Shown in pieces: positions 1 through 7,756 of a stretch of DNA of 11,404 bases; position 1 is the stretch's first letter, and every line of letters starts with the position of its first letter. The notes beneath the pieces are model-generated. The model ran no database searches and was not told the DNA's origin. It saw only the letters and a program-made list of their open reading frames with translations. The position numbers were made by a program, and so were the translations under genes. The DNA lies in NCBI GenBank assembly GCA_019236085.1, contig JAFAJR010000146.1, positions 1-11,404 of the forward strand, written 5' to 3'. This DNA is from Candidatus Dormiibacterota bacterium (GTDB taxonomy: Bacteria > Chloroflexota > Dormibacteria > Aeolococcales > Aeolococcaceae).

Positions 1-67
1 CCGTCGCCGGCCACGGCCACCGTGCCGCCGCGGCGCACCGCGACGATGGTTGTGGCGTGCGCCCGGG

Positions 68-71
<4 letters not shown>
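1..71 (-). CDS. hslV: HslV (ClpQ/CodW) peptidase, N-terminal 23 residues only
   Basis: This is the start of the proteolytic subunit of the HslUV ATP-dependent protease. The gene runs off the left edge of the window. Codons from the ATG at 71 give MTRAHATTIVAVRRGG followed by TVAVAGDG. That matches the HslV N-terminus TTIVxVR-x-G...AGDG, where the first Thr of TT is normally the catalytic N-terminal nucleophile. Five residues (TRAHA) follow the initiator Met before TT, much as in Bacillus subtilis CodW, which starts MSSFHATTI. The ATG overlaps the topA stop by four bases (ATGA), and AAGGAG lies 8 bases upstream, inside the last topA codons, so the start is well supported. HslU is expected beyond the edge but is not visible. 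Certainty is high for the family and nil for the rest of the protein. Confidence 0.88.
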
Positions 72-2395
<2,324 letters not shown>

Positions 2396-2446
2396 GCTTC
2401 TCTGTAGCTTGGCTCAGAAGCCGCCAGGGCGAACTGCTCGGCGGCT

Positions 2447-2469
2447 GCGGCGGCCGGCCTCGCCGCCGC
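2447..2469 (-). other. GC-rich hairpin in the dprA-topA gap
   Basis: GCGGCGGC and GCCGCCGC form a perfect 8-bp stem around a 7-base loop in the 111-base gap between dprA and topA. No T-run follows, so it is not a standard intrinsic terminator. It could attenuate readthrough, pause polymerase or protect an mRNA end, or be chance in GC-rich DNA. The rest of the gap (2396-2506) shows no recognisable promoter. Confidence 0.3.
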
Positions 2470-2506
2470 GATTCGAGGTCCCGGGTGCTCCCGGCGGACC
2501 CCACAG

Positions 2507-3379
2507 TTAAAAGGTACGCGCCACCAGACCTCCGGGAAGGGACAGTACCGCGCCGGCCACCTCGAGCTCGCCGAGCCGGGCAGCGACCAGCGGCGCCGGA
2601 AGCGCCAGCGCCTGTCCCAGCTCGTCGGGGTACACCGGCGTCGGTCCCATCCGCTCGAGTATCTCCAGCAGTGGCCGCCTCAAACCGGCGAGTGACGGCC
2701 CACCGGCTGGACCAGCTCCCGTGGCCGCCAGACCCGGCACCGCTTGCACCAGGTCCTCGGGGCCGAGGTAGGGCCGGGCGCCGTCGCGGATCAGCAGGTT
2801 CGTGCCCCGGCTCTGCGGCGAGCGGATCGAACCCGGGACCGCGAGCACCTCGCGACCCAGGTCTGCGGCCCAGCGGGCGGTGGACAGCGCCCCGCTGCGC
2901 TCGGTGCCCTCGACCACCACCACCGCCGCGACCAGGGCGGCGATGATGCGGTTGCGCTTGGGGAAGTTGGCCTTGAACGGCTGGGTGCCGGGCGGCTCCT
3001 CGGTGAGGATGCAGCCGCTGCCGGCGATTCGCTCGCTGAGCGGTGCGTGCTGCCGCGGATAACAGACGTCGATGCCACAACCGAGCACGGCGGTGGTGGG
3101 GCCGCCTGCATCGAGGGCGCCCAGGTGGGCTGCGCCGTCGACGCCCCGGGCAAGGCCGCTGATCACGTTCACACCCGCTTCGCCCAGCAGGCCACCGAGC
3201 TCCCTGGCGATGCTGAGACCGGCAGGCGTGGCGCGGCGCGAACCCACCACGGCGACGCTCCGCGCGCCGGGCAGCACCGGGCCGCGCACCCACAACTCCT
3301 GCGGGGGATGGTCGAGGTGGCTGAGCCGCTCCGGCCACTCCGGCGATCCTGGGCTGACCTGGCGCGGCCCGCCGCTCAT
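2507..3379 (-). CDS. dprA: DNA-processing protein DprA/Smf
   Basis: Binds incoming single-stranded DNA during natural transformation, protects it and loads RecA. It is also found in bacteria not known to be competent. The 290-residue protein carries the Rossmann-like DprA core: VAVVGSRRATPAG at 42-54, SGLARGVDGAAH at 74-85, FPKRNRIIA at 139-147 and RSGALSTA near 161-168. About 60 C-terminal residues (from about 230) resemble the DprA winged-helix domain. It is shorter than many DprA proteins (about 360) because the N-terminal SAM-like domain is missing; the homologous part begins at about residue 13. The ATG at 3379 overlaps the comM stop by ATGA, consistent with translational coupling of two transformation-linked genes. 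No strong Shine-Dalgarno is visible. Confidence in family is high; competence itself cannot be judged from this window. Confidence 0.96.
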   Translation of the reverse strand: MSGGPRQVSPGSPEWPERLSHLDHPPQELWVRGPVLPGARSVAVVGSRRATPAGLSIARELGGLLGEAGVNVISGLARGVDGAAHLGALDAGGPTTAVLGCGIDVCYPRQHAPLSERIAGSGCILTEEPPGTQPFKANFPKRNRIIAALVAAVVVVEGTERSGALSTARWAADLGREVLAVPGSIRSPQSRGTNLLIRDGARPYLGPEDLVQAVPGLAATGAGPAGGPSLAGLRRPLLEILERMGPTPVYPDELGQALALPAPLVAARLGELEVAGAVLSLPGGLVARTF

Positions 3380-4878
3380 GCTGCCATCTCACCCCGGTAA
3401 TGCAGCGCCTCCGCAATCGCGGCTTCGCCCACACCGTCGTCGCCGGCAAGATCGGCGATGGTCCTGGCGACCCGCAGGACCCGGACGAAGCCGCGTGCGC
3501 TGAGCCGAAGACGCTCTCCGGAACGAGCCAGGAGCCGCCGCGCCGCCGGCGCGGTGCGGTACGAGCGGCTCAACGCCGACGGGGTGCGTGCCGTCCCGGC
3601 CGCAGGATCTGCGAGACGCCCGCTTCGCATCTGGCGAGCGCTCTCCACCCTGCCCCTGACCACCGCTGACGCCTCTCCCTCGCTCCCACCGAAGAGGTCG
3701 CCGAAACGCTGCCGAGGAACTGACACCTGCAGGTCGATCCGGTCACGGATCGGCCCGCTGACCCTGGCGTCGTAGGCCTGCAGCTGGCGAAGGTCGCAAT
3801 TGCACCCCTTCGCGTCACCGAGGTGCCCGCAAGGGCACGGGTTTGCTGCGGCGACCAGCACGAACTCGGCCGGGAAGGTGACGGCGGCCCGGGAACGGAC
3901 GATCGTGACCGCATGGTGCTCGAGCGGCTGGCGCAAGGCCTCGAGGTGTGAGCGGGGAAACTCGCACAGCTCATCGAGGAACAGGACGCCGCGATGCGCC
4001 AGGCTGATCTCACCCGGCTGGGCAATTCCGACGCCGCCTCCGACGAGGCCGGACCGGGACACGCTGTGGTGCGGGGCTCGGAACGCGGGGCGAAGCGACA
4101 TGGCCGGCCGCTCCCGCAGGAGGCCACGCAGCGAATAGATCGCGGAGACCTCGAGAGCGGCGTCGGGTTCCAGGTCGGGCAGCAGCGAGGGCAGCGCCCT
4201 GGCCATCATCGTCTTGCCCGAACCGGGCGGCCCGGTCAGTAGCAGGTTGTGCCCGCCGGCGGCGGCGATCTCCAGGGCCCGCTTGGCGGAAGCCTGGCCG
4301 CACACCTCGGCAAGGTCCGGCCCCGCCGGCCCCGCGTCCGCCCCGGCGCCAGGACGGGCCGGCTGAATCGGCAACAGCCCTCGCAGATGCTCAACCACGT
4401 CCTGCAAGCGTGTGGCGGGCAGGACGCAGAGGCCGTCGACCAGCGCTGCCTCAGCCGCGTTCTGCGAGGCGACGACCAGACGCCGCATCCCCAACGCTGC
4501 CAGGCACCGGGCCATCGGGAGCACACCGTTCACGGGACGGAGCGACGAGTCCAGGGCCAGCTCGGCCACGAACGCGGTTCCGCTGCTGTCGATGCCCGAC
4601 TCGCCGGCCCGCAGCACAGCCACGGCGATCGCGAGGTCGAAGCCGCTGCCCTCCTTCGGGACCTCGGCGGGCGCCAGGTTCACCGTGATGCGCCGTTGTG
4701 GCCACTCGAAACCGCCGTTCTGGACAGCCGACCGCACCCGCTCCCGCGCTTCCTGGATGGCCCGGTCCGTCAAGCCGACGATGGCGAAATGCGGGAGGCC
4801 GTTGGCGATGTGCGCCTCCACCGTCACCGGGACACCCGCCAGACCCTGGACGGTGCAGCCGATGGCGGAGGCGATCAC
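3376..4878 (-). CDS. comM: ComM/YifB family Mg-chelatase-like AAA+ ATPase
   Basis: A hexameric AAA+ ATPase; ComM of competent bacteria is a branch-migration helicase that helps integrate transforming DNA. The 500-residue protein begins with the ChlI-type Lon-S5-like domain (IANGLPHFAIVGL at 24-36, RRITVNLAPAEVPKEG at 62-77). The ATPase follows: Walker A GPPGSGKT at 216-223, an APHHS motif near 268-272, GEISLAHRGVLFLDE with Walker B near 289-303, a cysteine cluster CPC...CNC at 348-361 and RVSGPIRDRIDL at 372-383. The C-terminal helical lid (about 435-500) has RLSARGFVRVLRVARTIADL. The start is GTG at 4878, which gives the usual family N-terminus. No Shine-Dalgarno is visible there; instead a double palindrome overlaps the start. 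It follows yraN by 33 bases and overlaps dprA. Confidence 0.96.
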   Translation of the reverse strand: MIASAIGCTVQGLAGVPVTVEAHIANGLPHFAIVGLTDRAIQEARERVRSAVQNGGFEWPQRRITVNLAPAEVPKEGSGFDLAIAVAVLRAGESGIDSSGTAFVAELALDSSLRPVNGVLPMARCLAALGMRRLVVASQNAAEAALVDGLCVLPATRLQDVVEHLRGLLPIQPARPGAGADAGPAGPDLAEVCGQASAKRALEIAAAGGHNLLLTGPPGSGKTMMARALPSLLPDLEPDAALEVSAIYSLRGLLRERPAMSLRPAFRAPHHSVSRSGLVGGGVGIAQPGEISLAHRGVLFLDELCEFPRSHLEALRQPLEHHAVTIVRSRAAVTFPAEFVLVAAANPCPCGHLGDAKGCNCDLRQLQAYDARVSGPIRDRIDLQVSVPRQRFGDLFGGSEGEASAVVRGRVESARQMRSGRLADPAAGTARTPSALSRSYRTAPAARRLLARSGERLRLSARGFVRVLRVARTIADLAGDDGVGEAAIAEALHYRGEMAA

Positions 4879-4907
4879 ACTGACGAGTGTAACACACTCA
4901 GCAGTGT
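4877..4907. promoter_or_regulatory. Two tandem ACACT-N4-AGTGT palindromes overlapping the comM start
   Basis: On the plus strand, ACACTGACGAGTGT (4877-4890) and ACACTCAGCAGTGT (4894-4907) are two 14-bp inverted repeats with identical 5-bp arms, separated by AAC. Together they form a near-perfect 31-bp larger palindrome. They fill most of the yraN-comM gap and include two bases of the comM GTG. Paired identical dyads are typical of a dimeric repressor operator. Folded as RNA, the same element would pair the start codon. I do not recognise the box: it matches neither CIRCE, nor a standard LexA box, nor the NrdR consensus. I found no other copy by eye in this window. Confidence 0.6.
4886..4891 (-). 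promoter_or_regulatory. Candidate -10 hexamer of a leaderless comM promoter
   Basis: TACACT on the minus strand fits TANNNT and ends 7 bases before the GTG at 4878, the spacing expected when transcription begins at the start codon. There is no Shine-Dalgarno. No good -35 is visible (TGATCC lies at 17-base spacing). A second TACACT lies at 4903-4908 in the other box. Confidence 0.35.
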
Positions 4908-4911
4908 AGGA

Positions 4912-5274
4912 TCACTCGCCCTGGACAGCGTCCTCTATGTGCTCGACCTTGGCCACGCCGAGCGAGCCGTCCATCATCAGCGCTAGCACGTCGATGCGGC
5001 AGGGTTGCTGCTGGCGGTGCGTCTGAGCGCGGTACAGCTCGAGCAGGGTCCGCAGCTTCCGCTGCTTGCGCGCGTCCACCGCCTCCTGCGGCGGGCCGAA
5101 GCTGGTGCCCCGGCGGGCCTTCACCTCGATCAGGACCAGCGTCTCTCCGTCCTCGGCGACGATGTCGATCTGTCCCAGGCGGCTGCGCCAGTCGCGGGCC
5201 AGGATCCGGAAGCCGCGCTCCTTGAGGTAGGCCAGCGCTGCAGCCTCGCCGGCGTGCCCGACCCGGTCACGCAG
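4912..5274 (-). CDS. yraN: YraN/UPF0102 family nuclease-like protein, start codon unclear
   Basis: A member of the UPF0102 family, predicted to have a restriction-endonuclease-like fold; cellular role not firmly known. The frame gives a complete family protein of about 120 residues: VGHAGEAAALAYLKERGFRILARDW, then GQIDIVAEDGE, then LIEVKARRGTSFG, and a C-terminal RIDVLAL...EHIEDA. Possible metal-binding residues are Asp37 and the Glu50-Val-Lys52 motif; the usual Glu before Ile-Asp is Gln35 here. The frame is open from 5385 but has no ATG, GTG or TTG before an internal GTG at 5124, which would remove the first half. I place the start at the CTG at 5274, where homology begins; CTG at 5292 and ATC at 5310 are alternatives. 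It sits between rplS and comM, a common position for this family. The 70-residue version from 5124 is almost certainly truncated. Confidence 0.8.
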   Translation of the reverse strand: MRDRVGHAGEAAALAYLKERGFRILARDWRSRLGQIDIVAEDGETLVLIEVKARRGTSFGPPQEAVDARKQRKLRTLLELYRAQTHRQQQPCRIDVLALMMDGSLGVAKVEHIEDAVQGE

Positions 5275-5317
5275 CGGCCGCGCCGGGGGCAGCGGCTCCG
5301 GCGCCCTGATGGCACGG

Positions 5318-5839
5318 TCAGGCGTTGCCGTCGCCCTCCGACGCCGCCGCGGCCAGCGCCGCCTCGTCGTCAGGCACGTCGTCGGTCACCGCAGCCTCCA
5401 TGTCGGCCTCGTCGGGCACGTCGTCGGCTGGTACTGCGACCTCGTCCTCGGTTTCAGCCGGCCGTCGTTGCACGCTGTCAGCAGCTCCCGCCGGGCCGCG
5501 CCGCTCTCTGACGCGTGCGTGCTTGCCCACCTTCTCGCGGAGGTAGAAGAGCTTGGCGCGCCGCACCTGGCCGTGGCGCAGCACCTCGATGCGGTCGATG
5601 CGCGGCGAATGCACCAGGAAGGTGCGTTCGACGCCGACACCGTGCGACACGCGGCGCACCGTGAAGCTCGACGCAGATCCTGATTTGCCTCGCAGCGCGA
5701 TCACGATTCCCTCGAACACCTGGATGCGTTCGCGGGTTCCTTCGACGACTTTCACGTGCACTCGCACCGTGTCACCGGCGCGCAGCACGGGGACTTCGTC
5801 CTTCTCCTGCTCGCGCTGCAGCAGCTCGATCACATTCAT
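5318..5839 (-). CDS. rplS: Ribosomal protein L19 (bL19) with acidic C-terminal tail
   Basis: A large-subunit protein at the 30S-50S interface. Numbered from the first ATG, residues 2-115 are standard bL19: MNVIELLQREQ, FRAGDTV-type segment VLRAGDTVRVHVKVVEG, RIQVFEGIVIALRG, SSFTVRRVSHGVGVERTF and a basic end KLFYLREKVGKHARVRERR. About 60 further residues form an unusual Ala/Asp/Glu/Pro-rich tail with a repeated DDVPDEA/DDVPDDEA unit. Two ATGs are adjacent (5842 and 5839). GGAGG at 5846-5850 is 3 bases from the first and 6 from the second, so the second is preferred. The trmD stop TGA lies inside this ATGATG, so translation is coupled to trmD. The core identity is secure; the tail's function is unknown. 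Confidence 0.97.
   Translation of the reverse strand: MNVIELLQREQEKDEVPVLRAGDTVRVHVKVVEGTRERIQVFEGIVIALRGKSGSASSFTVRRVSHGVGVERTFLVHSPRIDRIEVLRHGQVRRAKLFYLREKVGKHARVRERRGPAGAADSVQRRPAETEDEVAVPADDVPDEADMEAAVTDDVPDDEAALAAAASEGDGNA
5361..5427. repeat. Short direct repeat in the rplS tail
   Basis: Two copies of a 22-25 base unit at 5361-5385 and 5406-5427, 45 bases apart, differ by one substitution and a 3-base indel. They encode the two DDVPDEA-like units of the L19 acidic tail. The indel keeps the frame. Confidence 0.6.
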
Positions 5840-6543
5840 CATTTGCCTCCGGAACGCCGGTCAGACCGTACCAGATCAGGCCGGCCACGCTCGGTGCGCA
5901 TCATTGCTTGTTCGCGGCGCCACCGCGCTATCGCCGCATGATCACCGCCGCGCAGGACGGCCGGCACCTCAAGTCCATCGAACACTGCAGGTCGCGTGTA
6001 CAGCGGTGCCGCCAGCCCGCCGGCGGTACCGCTGGAGAAGGTCTCGTCATCGAGTGACTCCGGGGAACCGACAACACCAGGCACCAGACGCGCGGTGGCT
6101 TCGATCACCACCATTGCTGCAACCTCGTCGCCGCTCAGCACGTAGTCGCCGATGGACAGCTGCTCATCCACCAGGGCGATGGCACGCTCATCGACACCCT
6201 GGTACCTGCCGCAGACCAGCAGCAGCGCGGGGTGAGTTGCGAGCTCGTGAGCCACATCCTGGGTGAAGGGCCGTCCCTGCGGCGACAGCAGAATCGCGTG
6301 CAGCCGCGGCTCAGCAGCGCGGACAGAGTCAACGGCGCGCTTCAGCGGCTCCGGCTTCAACACCATGCCGGCAACGCCGCCGTAGGCAGCGTCATCGACC
6401 TGGCGATGCGGCCCTTCGGCGTGGTCGCGCAGGTCGTGCGCCGACATCGAGATCTGCTCCGCCTGCAGTGCCCTGCCGACGACGCCGGCACCGAGTGGAC
6501 CCGGGAAGAGCTCAGGAAAGATGGTGATGACGTGGAAGTGCAT
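5839..6543 (-). CDS. trmD: tRNA (guanine-37-N1)-methyltransferase TrmD
   Basis: Transfers a methyl group from S-adenosylmethionine to N1 of G37 in tRNAs, preventing +1 frameshifting. The 234-residue protein starts MHFHVITIFPELF. It has VDDAAYGGVAGMV near 49-61 and the trefoil-knot motifs LLSPQG (85-90), CGRYQGVDER (111-120) and SIGDYVLSGDE (130-140). YTRP (182-185) and GGDHAAIARWRR close the conserved part. Several normally conserved sites differ: SGDE instead of SGGE, DETF where the family usually has xDSF with the catalytic Asp, and GTAGGLAAPLYTRP with three extra residues where GLL(D/E)xPxYTRP is usual. The C-terminus ends soon after RPDLV and is short. The ATG at 6543 shares one base with the rimM stop (TGATG) and has GAGGAA upstream. 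Family is certain; full activity is likely but not assured. Confidence 0.96.
   Translation of the reverse strand: MHFHVITIFPELFPGPLGAGVVGRALQAEQISMSAHDLRDHAEGPHRQVDDAAYGGVAGMVLKPEPLKRAVDSVRAAEPRLHAILLSPQGRPFTQDVAHELATHPALLLVCGRYQGVDERAIALVDEQLSIGDYVLSGDEVAAMVVIEATARLVPGVVGSPESLDDETFSSGTAGGLAAPLYTRPAVFDGLEVPAVLRGGDHAAIARWRREQAMMRTERGRPDLVRSDRRSGGK
5846..5850 (-). promoter_or_regulatory. Shine-Dalgarno of rplS
   Basis: GGAGG on the minus strand, within the 3' end of trmD. It is 6 bases from the second of two adjacent ATGs and 3 from the first, favouring the start at 5839. Confidence 0.7.
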
Positions 6544-7061
6544 CAGGCCTGTTCCTCGGCCTGGGGAACCACCACGATCACGCCGGCATCGATGTCCACC
6601 CTCTGCACGAAGGCACGCACCATCGGCAGACGCAGGACATCGGCATCGCGGCGCACCACCAGCACATCGTTGGCGACCCCGCTCTCCACATCGTCGACCA
6701 CGCCCAAGTGCTCGCCAAGAGCGGTGCGCACCTGCAGGCCGCGCAGCTGCCAGACGAACCACTCGTCGCCGCCCAGGCCGCGAGCTGTTGCTGTCGACAC
6801 TGTCAAATACATGCCGCACAGCGAGGCAGCATCCTCCGGCGTGGTCACGTTGTCGAAGGCGAGCAGCACTGTGCCCTCGCCGCCGTCACGGGCCGAGCGC
6901 ACGGTGAGTCGGCGCTGCCCCGGCTCGGTTTCCAGGCACAGCCCGCGATGGAACCGCGCCACGTCGCCACCGGTGCTCTCCACCTTCACCTCGCCCTGCA
7001 CGCCGTGGACCCGGCGCACAAAGGCGGCTCGAAGCCGGGGCGGCGTGGTGCTCACCGTCAC
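6543..7061 (-). CDS. rimM: 16S rRNA maturation protein RimM
   Basis: Binds S19 on the 30S subunit and helps 16S rRNA maturation and assembly of the 30S head. The 172-residue protein has the N-terminal RimM barrel (AAFVRRVHGVQGEVKV at 12-27, FDNVTTPEDAASLCGMYL near 69-86). The PRC-barrel domain follows: DEWFVWQLRGLQV at 99-111, GVVDDVESGVANDVLVV near 120-136, LRLPMVRAFVQRVDIDAGVIVV at 143-164. Length is normal for the family. The GTG at 7061 overlaps the khpA stop (GTGA), with AAGGA six bases upstream; GTG at 7055 is a less favoured alternative. Its place between khpA and trmD is the conserved bacterial order and links it to 30S assembly with S16. Confidence 0.97.
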   Translation of the reverse strand: MTVSTTPPRLRAAFVRRVHGVQGEVKVESTGGDVARFHRGLCLETEPGQRRLTVRSARDGGEGTVLLAFDNVTTPEDAASLCGMYLTVSTATARGLGGDEWFVWQLRGLQVRTALGEHLGVVDDVESGVANDVLVVRRDADVLRLPMVRAFVQRVDIDAGVIVVVPQAEEQA

Positions 7062-7303
7062 TTGTGATCCTTCAGCTCCACCTGCACCCGCTCGTGATGC
7101 CGCAGCCCGGCGGCGCGAACCACTGCGCGGATGGCCTCGATGTTGCGTCCGTTCTTGCCGATGACCTTGCCCATGTCGGCATCGGAGACCTGCAACCGCA
7201 CGATGGTGCTGCGTCCGCGGGGCTGCAGCTCCACGCTGACCGCGTCCTTCTCACCGACCACACGCTCGGCGATGAACCTGGTGAGGTCGGCGTAGTCGGT
7301 CAC
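7058..7303 (-). CDS. khpA: KH-domain RNA-binding protein KhpA
   Basis: A small single-KH-domain RNA-binding protein. In Gram-positive bacteria KhpA pairs with KhpB and affects cell elongation and sRNA/mRNA binding. It has 81 residues. The GxxG loop is in GKVIGKNGRNIEAIR, GKNG at 49-52, preceded by VRLQVSDADM and followed by a C-terminal strand VQVELKD. Size and position between rpsP and rimM match the family exactly. The GTG at 7303 overlaps the rpsP stop (GTGA). The purine-rich GGAGGAGG Shine-Dalgarno at 7308-7315 is formed by the Glu codons of the S16 acidic tail. KhpB is not in the window. Confidence 0.95.
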   Translation of the reverse strand: MTDYADLTRFIAERVVGEKDAVSVELQPRGRSTIVRLQVSDADMGKVIGKNGRNIEAIRAVVRAAGLRHHERVQVELKDHK

Positions 7304-7722
7304 GCGTCCTCCTCCGCTGCCGCGTCGCCGGCCTCGCTCTCGGCGGCTTCGTCCTCCTCGGCGGCATGCTCGCCCGCCTCCTCGATGAGCGGCGCCGGGT
7401 TCGCCTCGACTGCCTCCTCGGGGATCTCCTGCGCCGTCACTGCCGGCGCCGGTGCTGCGGGGCGCTCAGGCCTCGGCGCAGCTTGCAGGATGCCCTGCTG
7501 CACCAGCAGGCGCCGGGCGCTGTCGCTGGGCCTGGCCCCGTGGCGGATCCAGGTCCGCACCTTGTCGGCATCGACGCGCACCACCGCCGGGTTGGGAAGC
7601 GGATCGTAGAAGCCGATCGCCTCGATGAATCGGCCGTCACGCGGGCTGCGCGAGTCAGCCACCACCAGCCGGTACACCGGCCGTTTGGTGGTGCCCATGC
7701 GCTTCAGTCGGATCTTGACCAC
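7300..7722 (-). CDS. rpsP: Ribosomal protein S16 (bS16) with acidic Ala/Glu tail
   Basis: A small-subunit assembly protein contacting 16S rRNA. The first 80 residues are standard bS16: VKIRLKRMGTTKRPVYRLVVADSRSPRDGRFIEAIGFYDP, then a segment with DADKVRTWIRHGARPSDSARRLL. A 60-residue tail follows, first Pro/Ala-rich, then strongly acidic (EEAGEHAAEEDEAAESEAG). Long Ala/Glu tails on S16 are known in high-GC Actinobacteria; most other S16 proteins stop near 80-90 residues. The start is GTG at 7722, with AGGAGG 4 bases upstream; the open frame beyond it (to 7848) runs into ffh and has no S16 similarity. It lies 34 bases after ffh and overlaps khpA. Confidence 0.97.
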   Translation of the reverse strand: MVKIRLKRMGTTKRPVYRLVVADSRSPRDGRFIEAIGFYDPLPNPAVVRVDADKVRTWIRHGARPSDSARRLLVQQGILQAAPRPERPAAPAPAVTAQEIPEEAVEANPAPLIEEAGEHAAEEDEAAESEAGDAAAEEDA

Positions 7723-7726
7723 GCTT

Positions 7727-7732
7727 CCTCCT
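7727..7732 (-). promoter_or_regulatory. Shine-Dalgarno of rpsP
   Basis: AGGAGG on the minus strand, four bases before the GTG at 7722. It decides this start over the longer upstream open frame. Confidence 0.75.
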
Positions 7733-7756
7733 CGCTTGTTGTTGCCATGTGTGTCT

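Noticed and set aside
2461..2500. tRNA T-arm-like ATTCGAGGTCC sequence in the dprA-topA gap
   Set aside because: No acceptor, D or anticodon arm can be built around it on either strand.
4877..4907. CIRCE, LexA or NrdR box at the comM start
   Set aside because: CIRCE has TTAGCACTC-N9-GAGTGCTAA, LexA boxes carry GAAC/GTTC arms, and NrdR boxes have an AT-rich centre; ACACT-N4-AGTGT fits none.
6544..6819. N-terminal extension of the trmD frame
   Set aside because: It runs through rimM and is Arg-rich without homology; TrmD homology begins exactly at the ATG at 6543.
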